A stretch of DNA of 33,035 nucleotides from Bacteroidota bacterium (lineage in GTDB: Bacteria; Bacteroidota; Bacteroidia; Chitinophagales; Chitinophagaceae), in NCBI GenBank assembly GCA_023423285.1, contig JAFAFV010000049.1, positions 1 through 33,035 of the forward strand. Reading direction: 5' to 3'. The translations under genes and the position numbers were made by a program. Positions within the stretch are counted from its first letter, which is position 1. Each line of letters opens with the position of its first letter. Below the pieces are notes generated by a model. The model was given only the letters and a program-made list of their open reading frames with translations. It made no database searches and was not told the origin of the DNA. Positions 9,505 to 17,878 of this stretch are shown one piece after another.

Positions 9505-9530
9505 GTTCTTTGCGTGAAAATTAATAAACA

Positions 9531-11033
9531 CTGTACGACGTAGCCATCATAGGAAGTGGAATTGGCGGGCTGCTCTGCGCTACTTTTCTTGCAAAAGAAG
9601 GGATGAAAGTGTGTGTGGTAGAAAAAAACAAACAGCTTGGCGGCAACCTGCAAACTTTTGCGCGCAGTAAACAATTGTTTGATACAGGTGTGCACTACAT
9701 CGGTAGCCTGGCGCCGCAACAAAATCTTTACCAGATATTCAAATACGCGGGATTAATGGATAAGCTCAATCTGGAGCAGATGGATACCGCTTTTGATAAA
9801 GTTTTAATAGAAGGCGACAACCGGGTTTACGCACAGGCGCAGGGATGGCCTGCCTTTAAAGCAACCTTGCTAAAAGATTTTCCCGAAGAAAAAACGGCTA
9901 TTGAAAATTACCATCAAAAAATAAAAGCGGTATGCGAAAAATTTCCGTTGTATCACTTATCGCTTGACGGCGATGCAACTGAAAAATTTTCAGTAATGCA
10001 TGAAAGCGTAAAGGAGGTAATGGAGTCTCTGACAAAAAATAAAACGCTGCAATCTGTATGGGCCGGGAACAATTTACTGTATGCAGCCGTGGCTGATAAA
10101 ACGCCATTTTACATTCACGCGCTCATTATCAACAGCTATATTGAAAGTAGCTGGAAATGTGTGGATGGCGGTTCGCAAATTGTGAAAATACTTTCAGCGG
10201 AAATAAGAAAACATAGTGGTGAACTGATCCGAAATAAAAGTGTAACAGAGATTGAGGTACATGAAGGCTTGGTTCAGCGACTGGTTTTAGAAGATCATAG
10301 CCACATCCGTGCAAAACAGTTTATTTCTGCCATCAGCCCTTCAGAAACATTGAAGATACTGGATACCAAACTCATCAAAAAAAATTATCGCAGGCGTATT
10401 GAAAGCCTTTCCAATACGGTTTCTTCTTTTTCACTTTACATTGTATTAAAAGAAAAAACGGTGACTTATGAAAACTGCAACTACTATTATCAAAAAAAAG
10501 AGGCCATTTGGAGCCTGGGCGATTACAACCCTGATGAATGGCCGCTTGGCTATGGACTCTATTTTACAAAAGACAAGAATAACCCCACCTTTGCTTCGGC
10601 TATTTCTGTTTTAACCTTAATGAAATTTGATGAGGTGAAACCATGGAGTAACAGTTTTAATACCACCCGTTTTGAGAACTGCAGGGGTGCTGACTATGAA
10701 GCATTCAAGCAACAAAAGTCTGAGCAGTTGCTTGAGCTTGTATATGAGCGTTTCCCTGCTTTGAAAGGCAACATTAAGGCACATTATGCCGCCACGCCAT
10801 TAACCAACCGCGATTATATTGGCATGCACGACGGCGCTATCTATGGTATTCAGAAAAATCATCAAAATCCAATGCAAACACTAATAAGCCCTCACACTAA
10901 AATTCCAAATCTGTTTTTAACAGGGCAAAACCTGAACTTACATGGAATTTTAGGAACTTCGCTCACCGCTATTTTAACCTGCACCAGTCTGTTGGAAAAT
11001 AGTGACCTTGTTGATAAAATAAAAAATGCTTAA
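9531..11033 (+). CDS. FAD-dependent oxidoreductase, RetSat/CrtI (carotenoid desaturase-isomerase) family
   Basis: Flavoprotein of about 500 residues that acts on polyenes in known relatives (retinol saturase, carotenoid isomerase, phytoene desaturase). The Rossmann dinucleotide motif YDVAIIGSGIGG is encoded from 9534, in frame with the rest but upstream of the first ATG (9603). A start at 9603 would remove the FAD site. The frame is closed upstream by a TAA at 9525, and the only near-cognate start left is CTG at 9531. Alternatively, a frameshift separates it from a GTG at 9514 that would give MKINKH before YDV. EKNKQLGGNLQTF and DTGVHYIG are family motifs, and a C-terminal segment FLTGQNLNLHGILG matches the usual FAD-proximal end. 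It overlaps the next gene by 8 bases. The substrate is unknown. Confidence 0.8.
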   Translation: MYDVAIIGSGIGGLLCATFLAKEGMKVCVVEKNKQLGGNLQTFARSKQLFDTGVHYIGSLAPQQNLYQIFKYAGLMDKLNLEQMDTAFDKVLIEGDNRVYAQAQGWPAFKATLLKDFPEEKTAIENYHQKIKAVCEKFPLYHLSLDGDATEKFSVMHESVKEVMESLTKNKTLQSVWAGNNLLYAAVADKTPFYIHALIINSYIESSWKCVDGGSQIVKILSAEIRKHSGELIRNKSVTEIEVHEGLVQRLVLEDHSHIRAKQFISAISPSETLKILDTKLIKKNYRRRIESLSNTVSSFSLYIVLKEKTVTYENCNYYYQKKEAIWSLGDYNPDEWPLGYGLYFTKDKNNPTFASAISVLTLMKFDEVKPWSNSFNTTRFENCRGADYEAFKQQKSEQLLELVYERFPALKGNIKAHYAATPLTNRDYIGMHDGAIYGIQKNHQNPMQTLISPHTKIPNLFLTGQNLNLHGILGTSLTAILTCTSLLENSDLVDKIKNA

Positions 11034-12696
11034 ACGTCACAAATTTTTAAGAAGGTTTTTAAAAGTTCTTGCAGCCACCCTGCTGCTGTTTGGCTTGCTG
11101 TTTTTATACCTGGTATGGGTATCCAACATCAGGCCACCCAAGGTTGAGGATAAAAGCGCGTTGCGGTTACAGGTGCATCATGCGGACACAGGCTTGTACA
11201 CCATTCACAACAACTGGTTGCGCAAGAGCCACTCAGGCCTGTACGAAATGTATAGCGAAGGCCAACCCTATGAACGGGGCGTTATCCAGGGAAAACTTTC
11301 TGAAGAGTTAATAAAAAAACAGGAAGATTATTTTGCGGCGCAGTTGTTTAAGATGATCCCTTCCAACGGTTACCGGCATTTCTTAAAATATTTTATTGGC
11401 TGGTTTAATAGAAATTTACCTGCTCATGTGCTGCCAGAGTATGAAAAAGAAATTTACGGCATCTCGCATGCAGCTTCAGATAATTATGGTTTTATCGGCA
11501 CAAAATACCAGCGTATTCTAAATTATCATTCGGCGCACGATATTGGCCATGCGCTGCAAAATATGATGCTGGTAGGCTGCACTTCATTTGGCACATGGGG
11601 TACAGCATCAGAAGACGGCTCGCTGATTATTGGCCGCAACTTTGATTTTTACGTGGGCGATGATTTTGCAAAAAACAAGATCATTTCTTTTAATAAACCA
11701 TCAGATGGATACAAGTTTATGAGCGTAACCTGGGGAGGTTTTATTGGCGTGGTAAGCGGCATGAACGAAAAAGGCTTAACGGTTACCATCAACGCAGCAA
11801 AAACCGATATTCCCAAAGGAGCTGCTACGCCCGTTTCGCTGGTAGTTAGGGAAATCATTCAATATGCAAAAAATATTGATGAAGCGGTGGCCATTGTTAG
11901 AAAAAGAAAGATGTTCGTAAGCGAATCTTTCCTTATAGGATCAGCTGCTGATAACAAAGCGGTGCTGATTGAGAAAACGCCTGATTCCATTGCCGTGTAT
12001 GACCCTAACATCAACCAAATCCTTTGCACCAACCACTTTCAAAGCACAGAATTTGTAAATACAGAAATCAACAAACAGCAAATGGCTGAAAATGCCACCA
12101 CCTATCGTTATAAAAGACTTACCCAATTACTGCAGCAAAACGGAAAGAATAATGTGGCCAAAACCATAGGCATTTTGCGAAACTATCGCGGCATGAACAA
12201 TGCTGATATTGGCATTGGAAATGAAAAAGCTGTGAACCAGTTTATCGCGCACCACTCCATTGTATTTGAACCCCAAAAATTATTGGTGTGGGTTTCGACC
12301 GCACCCTGGCAAATGGGGCCATTTGTTTGTTATGACCTGAACAAAGTGTTTTCATTAGCAGGCATGAAACAAAATCGCGAGATATACGAACCGCAGTATA
12401 CAGTGGCTGCAGACAGTTTTGTTTACTCCCCTCAGTTTTTGCAGTTTGAAAAATACCGCAGTAACAAACAACTCGCGCTTGATGGCGGAAGCATTATTAC
12501 GGACAGCATTGTAGCCCAAAACCCAGCCCTGTACAACAGTTGGATAATAGCAGGCGATTACAGTTATAAAAATAAAGATTACACAAATGCATTGCAGTAT
12601 TATAAAAAAGCTTTTACGCTTGAAATAGCAAGCGCCGGTGAGCGCAGACATGTACAGGAGATGATTCAAAAAGTGCAGGATATGAAGAAGAACTGA
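11026..12696 (+). CDS. Membrane-anchored C45-family hydrolase/acyltransferase (AAT-like Ntn fold) with a TPR-like tail
   Basis: Protein of 556 residues. A basic start (MLKRHKFLRRFLK) and a hydrophobic helix (about 14-31) anchor it in the membrane with the body in the periplasm. The middle matches the C45/acyl-CoA:6-APA acyltransferase family: LVGCTSFGTWG contains the probable nucleophile C185, where such enzymes self-cleave, followed by IIGRNFDF and GMNEKGLTVTINA. The C-terminus (NSWIIAGDYSYKNKDYTNALQYY onward, in part) looks like a tetratricopeptide-type helical hairpin. It starts inside the end of the oxidoreductase gene (8-base overlap), implying translational coupling. Relatives hydrolyse or form amide bonds on acyl chains; the substrate here is not known. 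With its neighbours it suggests processing of an acylated lipid. Confidence 0.82.
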   Translation: MLKRHKFLRRFLKVLAATLLLFGLLFLYLVWVSNIRPPKVEDKSALRLQVHHADTGLYTIHNNWLRKSHSGLYEMYSEGQPYERGVIQGKLSEELIKKQEDYFAAQLFKMIPSNGYRHFLKYFIGWFNRNLPAHVLPEYEKEIYGISHAASDNYGFIGTKYQRILNYHSAHDIGHALQNMMLVGCTSFGTWGTASEDGSLIIGRNFDFYVGDDFAKNKIISFNKPSDGYKFMSVTWGGFIGVVSGMNEKGLTVTINAAKTDIPKGAATPVSLVVREIIQYAKNIDEAVAIVRKRKMFVSESFLIGSAADNKAVLIEKTPDSIAVYDPNINQILCTNHFQSTEFVNTEINKQQMAENATTYRYKRLTQLLQQNGKNNVAKTIGILRNYRGMNNADIGIGNEKAVNQFIAHHSIVFEPQKLLVWVSTAPWQMGPFVCYDLNKVFSLAGMKQNREIYEPQYTVAADSFVYSPQFLQFEKYRSNKQLALDGGSIITDSIVAQNPALYNSWIIAGDYSYKNKDYTNALQYYKKAFTLEIASAGERRHVQEMIQKVQDMKKN

Positions 12697-12771
12697 TCAC
12701 TTGCTCAGTTTTGTAAATATAAAACATGCTTGTAATTTCCTACTTTTATATTCAACTTAAAATACATTTTT

Positions 12772-13911
12772 ATGAACCACTGCTGCTACTTTTTACTGGC
12801 ATTCTTATTTACTTTTTCTTCAGTTATTGCCCAGCCCGGCAGGGCAGAACAGGCCATTGCGCAACTGATGCACGAAACGCCGGTGATGGGCCTTTCGGTG
12901 GCGGTGGTAAAAAATAATAAACTCATTTATACAAAGGCCTTTGGCTTGAAAGATGCAGAAGCAAAAGTTCCGCTTAGTACTACGGACTTATTTCGTATAG
13001 CTTCTATATCCAAATCCTTTTCCGCCACATCCATCATGCAACTAATAGAAAAGAAAAAACTAAGCCTTGAAGATGATGTAAGCGATTTGATGGGTTTTAA
13101 AGTGCGCCATCCGAAATACCCGCAAACGGTAATCACGTTGAGAATGTTGCTTTCACATACATCCAGCCTTAACGACAGTGAAGGTTATTTTACTTTTGAT
13201 GCCATCAACCCCGAAAAAAATGCCAACTGGCAGAAATGCTATAACAATTATGAACCCGGCAAAGGTTACCAGTATTGCAACCTGAACTTTAATATGGCCG
13301 GTGGCATTATTGAAAAATTTTCAGGTGAACGGTTTGACAAATATGTCTTCAACCACGTTTTGAAGCCACTCAAATTATATGGCGGTTATAATGTAAACGA
13401 GCTGGATCAAAACCGCTTCGCAAATATTTATGAATACAATACCAATTCTGGCAAGTTCGTTCTTTCCCCTTCGGCCTATGCAACACGCGCTGAAGAAATT
13501 GCCAGTTATACGATGGGTTACAGCACACCTTTATTTTCGCCAACAGGCGGTCTGAAAATTTCTGCACCGGACCTTGCAAAATACATGATGATGCACATGA
13601 ATTTTGGAAAAGCCCAAGGGCGCAAACGTATTATTTCAAAGAAAAGTTCGCAGATCATGCAAACCCCGCTTTCAGATAAGGAAAACTATGGCCTTGCCCT
13701 GCATCAAACAACAAAACTTATTCCCGGCGAAACCATGACGGGGCATACCGGCTCAGCCTATGGGTTATACAGCGCCATGTTTTTTGAACCACAAAAGAAA
13801 TTTGGCATCGTGGTCATCAGCAATGGCTGCCACCCTGCATATGCAAACGGCAATAATGCCGTGATTGCAAAAACTGTGGGTATTTTGTATGATGCATTGA
13901 TTAAAAATTAA
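12772..13911 (+). CDS. Secreted serine hydrolase, beta-lactamase class C / PBP-like family
   Basis: Exported enzyme of 379 residues with an N-terminal signal peptide (hydrophobic core about 5-18, probable cleavage after VIA20). The active-site motifs of the family are all present: SxxK as S78-I-S-K81, YxN as Y168-C-N170 and HTG at 325-327 in place of KTG. Members include class C beta-lactamases, D-aminopeptidases and esterases, and the sequence does not separate these, so the substrate is open. A -7-like TACTTTTA (12741-12748) lies about 24 bases before the start, suggesting its own promoter rather than read-through from the operon upstream. A 63-codon frame at 12726 is only a shadow of its signal-peptide region. 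Confidence 0.88.
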   Translation: MNHCCYFLLAFLFTFSSVIAQPGRAEQAIAQLMHETPVMGLSVAVVKNNKLIYTKAFGLKDAEAKVPLSTTDLFRIASISKSFSATSIMQLIEKKKLSLEDDVSDLMGFKVRHPKYPQTVITLRMLLSHTSSLNDSEGYFTFDAINPEKNANWQKCYNNYEPGKGYQYCNLNFNMAGGIIEKFSGERFDKYVFNHVLKPLKLYGGYNVNELDQNRFANIYEYNTNSGKFVLSPSAYATRAEEIASYTMGYSTPLFSPTGGLKISAPDLAKYMMMHMNFGKAQGRKRIISKKSSQIMQTPLSDKENYGLALHQTTKLIPGETMTGHTGSAYGLYSAMFFEPQKKFGIVVISNGCHPAYANGNNAVIAKTVGILYDALIKN

Positions 13912-13979
13912 TGCTGCATGGGTATACCGGTAAGCCAGAGGTTTCTAAAATTATTTTCTTAGCTTTCCTGTAAAAAATA

Positions 13980-14555
13980 ATGCCGCATATTAAAATCGCA
14001 CAAACCGACCATCCTGTTTTGGATGTAATAACCAAAAGATGGAGCCCGCGCGCTTTTACAAATGAAATTGTAAGTGAAGATAAAATTAACCGCATGTTTG
14101 AAGCAGCGCGTTGGGCCGCAAGCTCCGGCAATGAACAGCCCTGGGAATATTACTACGCTATAAAAGGCACTCATGGCTGGGAGCAGTTATTTAACTGCTT
14201 AGATGAAGGCAACAGGCTTTGGGTAAAACATGCCACAATCTTAGTGGCCTGTATAACAAATACCACGTTCAAAAGAAACGGAAAAGAAAATGTAACGGCT
14301 GAGCACGACCTGGGCCTTGCCAACAGCCACCTGTTTTTGCAGGCTGTAGCGGAAGGTTTTTTTATGCATGGTATGGCTGGTTTTTATCCTGAAAAAGTAA
14401 AAAGCACGCTTAACCTTAACGATAACAAAAAGGCTGTGTGCATGATGGCCGGCGGCTACCCGGGCAACCCGGAGATTTTAGAAGAAAAGCATCAAATGAC
14501 TGAAACAAAAGCCCGGACGCGCAAACCAATTAGCGAGTTTGTAAATAAATTATAG
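13980..14555 (+). CDS. Nitroreductase family FMN-dependent oxidoreductase
   Basis: Compact cytoplasmic flavoprotein of 191 residues. KRWSPRAFTNEIVSEDKI is the family N-terminus with the FMN-phosphate-binding Arg/Ser segment. AARWAASSGNEQPWEYYY is the second FMN contact region, with a Gly-Asn pair where many members have Pro-Ser. The central helix (DLGLANSHLFLQAVAEG) and a glycine-rich GGYPGNPE near the end complete the fold. Known members reduce nitro groups, quinones or flavins with NAD(P)H as homodimers; the physiological substrate is not predictable. It is convergent with the response regulator gene 17 bases away. A weak -7-like TAGCTTTC lies at 13960-13967. Confidence 0.88.
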   Translation: MPHIKIAQTDHPVLDVITKRWSPRAFTNEIVSEDKINRMFEAARWAASSGNEQPWEYYYAIKGTHGWEQLFNCLDEGNRLWVKHATILVACITNTTFKRNGKENVTAEHDLGLANSHLFLQAVAEGFFMHGMAGFYPEKVKSTLNLNDNKKAVCMMAGGYPGNPEILEEKHQMTETKARTRKPISEFVNKL

Positions 14556-14572
14556 ATGGCAGTTAGCAGCCA

Positions 14573-15277
14573 TTACTCGCTGTACTTATAGCCCACGCCT
14601 CTTACCGAGTGAAAATACTGCGGGTTGCGGCTGTCTTTCTCAAAATACTTGCGAAAGTTAAGGATGAAGTTATCAATGGTGCGCGTGGTGGGGTAAACAT
14701 TATAGCCCCAAACTGATTGTAATATTTTTTCGCGGGGCACCACTTCGTTTTTATTTTCGATAAGAAGTTTTAGAAGCATAGCTTCTTTTTTGCTCAACTG
14801 CACTTTGCCCGCATATTTTGTTTGTGCTTCCTGTGCTTTAAAATCAATAATATTTTCACCAAAGGTGTAGGTATTGCCAACCGTACTTTTGTCAAGCAAT
14901 TTTAGGTTCTTATCAATCAGTTTTTGAATACGCAGCAAAAGCTCCTCAAGGTTGAAAGGTTTTGTAAGGTAATCATCAGCGCCTTTTTTAAGGCCTAGTA
15001 TTTTATCGGTGCTGGTGTTTTTTGCGCTCAGCATTAAAATAGGCACTTCGTTGTTGCTGATGCGAATGGTCTCTGCCACCGTAATGCCATCTACTTCGGG
15101 CAGCATCACGTCTAACACAATTAAATCAAAATATTCTCCCTTCACAGTTTCAAGCGCCTGTGTGCCGTCAAAGGCAGAGGTAACGCTGTAACCCTCCAGT
15201 TCGAGGTTGAGCTTTAGTGATTCATGAAGGTTCTCTTCGTCTTCTACCAGTAATATTGATGCTCCTTTCCCGGGCAT
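14573..15277 (-). CDS. OmpR/PhoB-family response regulator
   Basis: Transcription factor of 234 residues with a receiver domain (about 7-120) and a winged-helix DNA-binding domain (about 138-233). Receiver landmarks are the acidic pair in LVEDEEN, the phospho-acceptor D56 in LIVLDVMLP, the switch residue in LMLSAK and K106 in LTKPF. The DNA-binding domain shows LSKKEAMLLKLLIENKNEVVPRE in part and ends with SVRGVGYKY, as is usual. It follows the sensor kinase gene on the same strand after 39 bases and is almost certainly its partner. Targets are unknown. The co-transcribed gldH upstream suggests an envelope or motility signal, which is inference. Confidence 0.93.
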   Translation of the reverse strand: MPGKGASILLVEDEENLHESLKLNLELEGYSVTSAFDGTQALETVKGEYFDLIVLDVMLPEVDGITVAETIRISNNEVPILMLSAKNTSTDKILGLKKGADDYLTKPFNLEELLLRIQKLIDKNLKLLDKSTVGNTYTFGENIIDFKAQEAQTKYAGKVQLSKKEAMLLKLLIENKNEVVPREKILQSVWGYNVYPTTRTIDNFILNFRKYFEKDSRNPQYFHSVRGVGYKYSE

Positions 15278-15316
15278 TGCTTAGCTAATTTTACAATTAA
15301 TTTCAGTTAAATCAAT

Positions 15317-16315
15317 CTATCCCAAATCTTTAAACTTCACAACAAAAATACTTCCGTTTGGTTCATTATCAGTCACCAATATGTCTGCATTGTGGTCGGC
15401 TGCAATCTTTTTACAAAGGTATAGCCCCAACCCGCTGCCTTTTGCACTCCGGGTGTTTTCATTGCCAATACGGTAAAACTTGTTGAAAATATTTTTCTTT
15501 TCATGATCGGGCACTCCAGGGCCTTCATCTGCCACGCTCAATTCCACAATACCGTTGCTTTTGCAAAGTATAGTGGTAATGGTTTCGCCATTTCCGGAAT
15601 ACTTAACGGCGTTTTCAAGTAAATTGTTGATGAGTATTTGCAGCAAAAGCGCATCACCATTTACTGCACAGTCATCTTCAATTTGTTCATTAAATATTTT
15701 TAAAGAAAATCTGCTGCGGAACTCTTTTACTCTGTCGCTCAAAAGGCTTGAAAGGTCAAGCTCTTCCCGGTTGATTTTGTACCCGCGGCTGTCTAACTGT
15801 GCCGATATGAGAATATTGTTGGTTAAAAAGTCAAGGCGTTTGGTTTCATCAAGCGTTATTCTTATCATCTTAATCTGCTGCTCTTCTTCAAGTCTGTGCT
15901 TTAAAAGCGTTTCCAGGTTTAGGCGCGCTACGGCAATGGGTGTTTTCAGTTCATGCGTTACCGCCATCATAAAGTTTTGCTGCTGCGCCTGCATGCGTAC
16001 CTGCTGGCGCAATGAACGGTAGATATAAAATGAGCCCAGTATTATGAGGCCTAAAAACACAATGCCCTCGCCGGCGTATTTAATTTTGTTACGGCGGTAC
16101 TCATCTTCAATTTTATATAGTTCGGATTTATATAAGCCTGGATGACTTTGCGGCGAAATACCTGAATTGAGATGATGGAGTTTGTATGCATGCATTTCAT
16201 CATTTTGCTTTTCAATAAGGATGAACCACCACACCAGTGCAGCTATAATGTACACGAGCATCAGGCTAAAAATGATGGCCGTTTTTCTGAACTTATGGGT
16301 TGATTTAGGAGTCAT
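15317..16315 (-). CDS. Sensor histidine kinase, two membrane helices, no HAMP
   Basis: Inner-membrane kinase of 332 residues. Helices at about 12-33 and 82-99 enclose a short periplasmic sensor loop of about 48 residues with no recognised ligand fold. HisKA follows directly with the phospho-accepting H121 in AVTHELKTPIA. The ATPase domain shows the N box (LLENAVKYS), G1 (DEGPGVP), the F box (IFNKFYRIG) and G2 (GSGLGLYLCKK). There is no recognisable HAMP linker between helix 2 and HisKA. Its ATG overlaps the gldH stop codon by 3 bases within ATGA, which implies translational coupling to the lipoprotein gene. The response regulator gene follows it. Confidence 0.93.
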   Translation of the reverse strand: MTPKSTHKFRKTAIIFSLMLVYIIAALVWWFILIEKQNDEMHAYKLHHLNSGISPQSHPGLYKSELYKIEDEYRRNKIKYAGEGIVFLGLIILGSFYIYRSLRQQVRMQAQQQNFMMAVTHELKTPIAVARLNLETLLKHRLEEEQQIKMIRITLDETKRLDFLTNNILISAQLDSRGYKINREELDLSSLLSDRVKEFRSRFSLKIFNEQIEDDCAVNGDALLLQILINNLLENAVKYSGNGETITTILCKSNGIVELSVADEGPGVPDHEKKNIFNKFYRIGNENTRSAKGSGLGLYLCKKIAADHNADILVTDNEPNGSIFVVKFKDLG

Positions 16316-16800
16316 ATACCTGCTTTTTCAATAGCCACGCCCACGTTTAGAATATGAGGCAGCGGGTTTTCTTTCATTTCGTGCTGTAATACAAACCTGT
16401 ACCTGCCCGCTTTAAAAAATATTGGCTGATTGATTTTAGAGCGGTGATAAAACAGGTCATCTACATTATCTCCAGCCCAACTACCACGTTGTGTCACCAA
16501 TGGAACGTTCACTTTTAAATATGCTACAGGTTGTGTGTGAGCTGCTGTATCGTGGATGGTAATGCTGGAAACAATGCCTGTGTATCTGTATTTTTCGGTA
16601 TGCCTTATAACAAAAATAACGTTGTAAAAAGCGCTGTCCTTTATATCAAGTTCAACAACAACTTTATGGTTGCTCGCCCAGGCATGGCGGGGTATACCGG
16701 CGCTATTTTCATACACATCTACAGGCCTGCAACCGGCAAAAGCCAGAAGGATACAAAACATACAATGAATAAATACGCGCACTATTTGTTTTTGCTGCAA
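16312..16800 (-). CDS. gldH: Gliding motility lipoprotein GldH
   Basis: Lipoprotein of 162 residues. The signal ends in LLAFAGC with the lipidated cysteine at 24. The mature part fits the GldH family: VYENSAGIPRHAWA near the start, a beta-rich body (VVVELDIKDSAFYNVIFVIRH in part), RGSWAGDNVDDLFYHR and the end KAGRYRFVLQHEMKENPLPH. GldH is one of the lipoproteins needed for Bacteroidota gliding, linked to the T9SS/gliding machinery; its exact biochemical role is not settled. Non-gliding bacteria can also keep it, so this does not prove motility. It lies 75 bases after yicC and is coupled to the sensor kinase gene by an ATGA overlap. I am fairly sure of the family from its conserved segments. 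Confidence 0.78.
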   Translation of the reverse strand: MQQKQIVRVFIHCMFCILLAFAGCRPVDVYENSAGIPRHAWASNHKVVVELDIKDSAFYNVIFVIRHTEKYRYTGIVSSITIHDTAAHTQPVAYLKVNVPLVTQRGSWAGDNVDDLFYHRSKINQPIFFKAGRYRFVLQHEMKENPLPHILNVGVAIEKAGI

Positions 16801-16875
16801 ATGTAATCTATAAGCAGGAAGGGTTGGCGGGTGTTGTAAGTATGGCTATTGCGAACATCGTTTCAAGTTTGTTGA

Positions 16876-17751
16876 TTAGAGCACATTCAGCACCTGCTCT
16901 TTAGCTTTCTCCAATTCATCTTTCATCATCACCACATATTTTTGAATATTGCTGTTATAGGCTTTCGAGCCTGTGGTATTTATTTCGCGGCCAACTTCCT
17001 GCAGTATGAAGGAAAGCTTTTTTCCTTTTAACCCGTTGCTTTCCTTTATTACTTCGGTAAAATAAGCACAGTGGTTTTTTAACCTTACCTGTTCTTCTGT
17101 AATATCTAATTTTTCAATATAGTAAATCAGCTCCTGTTCCAGGCGGTTCTCGTCATAATTCTCCTTGCCTACTTTTTCTTCCAAGAGTTTTACAATACCC
17201 TCCCGTATCATTTCTTTACGTTGTGGATCCAGTTCTTCGATCTGCTTCTGTAAGTCGCAAATATTATCTATGCGGTGCTGCAGTTCAGCTGCCAGAATTC
17301 TGCCTTCATCTTCCCGGTGCAGGTTCAGATCTACGATCGCATCTTTTAGCAATATTTGTAATGCTTCCCAGTCGCCGTCAGACAAAGTGTCGCTGCTGGG
17401 CGTAATCACTTCCGGAAGTTTTATCAATGCATTCAGTATGTTTGATGAATCAAGCCCTAATTCCATAGAAAGCGCTGAAAGCGAGTTGTAGTAAGCTTTT
17501 GCAAGATCTGTATTGATTACCACCGGCTTTGAATCGCCGGTGTCTTTAAGGCTTATGGTGCAGTCCACACTTCCTCTGTTAAGTCCTTCGGACAGAATTT
17601 TTCTTATATCAAATTCAAACGGTTTTAATACAGCAGGCAACCTTAACGAAAGATCGAACTGCTTACCGTTTAAAGATTTTATATCAATTAAGAAAGTTTT
17701 ATTGCCAATCGTTTTTTCTGCCCGGCCAAAGCCTGTCATAGATTTTAACAT
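16876..17751 (-). CDS. yicC: YicC/YloC-family endoribonuclease
   Basis: Cytoplasmic protein of 291 residues, full length for the family. The start MLKSMTGFGRAEK, the segment IKSLNGKQFDLSLRLP and FEFDIRKILSEGLNRGSVD are the YicC N-terminal signature. The C-terminal DUF1732 part has HCAYFTEVIKESNGLKGKKL and LQEVGREINTTGSKA with its conserved acidic residues. Members are metal-dependent endoribonucleases linked to small-RNA turnover in enterobacteria; the target in this organism is not known. It is the first gene of the minus-strand set yicC, gldH, kinase, regulator. A near-consensus -7 element (TACTTTCG on the minus strand, 17778-17785) lies about 27 bases upstream, and a possible second promoter and terminator lie further upstream. 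Confidence 0.92.
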   Translation of the reverse strand: MLKSMTGFGRAEKTIGNKTFLIDIKSLNGKQFDLSLRLPAVLKPFEFDIRKILSEGLNRGSVDCTISLKDTGDSKPVVINTDLAKAYYNSLSALSMELGLDSSNILNALIKLPEVITPSSDTLSDGDWEALQILLKDAIVDLNLHREDEGRILAAELQHRIDNICDLQKQIEELDPQRKEMIREGIVKLLEEKVGKENYDENRLEQELIYYIEKLDITEEQVRLKNHCAYFTEVIKESNGLKGKKLSFILQEVGREINTTGSKAYNSNIQKYVVMMKDELEKAKEQVLNVL

Positions 17752-17823
17752 GATGAATTTTTGTAAATATAATATTTCGAAAGTATATGGATAGAATTGT
17801 TACTAACGTTTTCATAAGGCCAT

Positions 17824-17851
17824 AAAAAAATCCCTCCGTGCAGGAAGGATT
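17824..17851 (-). terminator. Intrinsic terminator facing yicC (possible attenuator or small-RNA end)
   Basis: AATCCCTCC (17829-17837) pairs with GGAAGGATT (17843-17851) with one C-A mismatch and a 5-base loop. On the minus strand the hairpin is followed by seven T residues; on the plus strand there is no clean T-tract. No minus-strand gene ends here: the nearest minus-strand gene, yicC, begins 73 bases further on. Confidence 0.6.
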
Positions 17852-17878
17852 ATTTTATATGGATGGGTTAGTAAGTAA

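Noticed and set aside
5636..12696. A complete flexirubin/aryl-polyene gene cluster
   Set aside because: No ketosynthase, acyl carrier protein, dehydratase or ammonia-lyase gene is present in the window; only exporter, acyltransferase, methyltransferase and oxidoreductase-like parts are seen.
14556..14573. Hairpin ATGGC/GCCAT between the nitroreductase and regulator genes as a terminator
   Set aside because: Five-pair stem with no T-tract on either strand; too weak to call.
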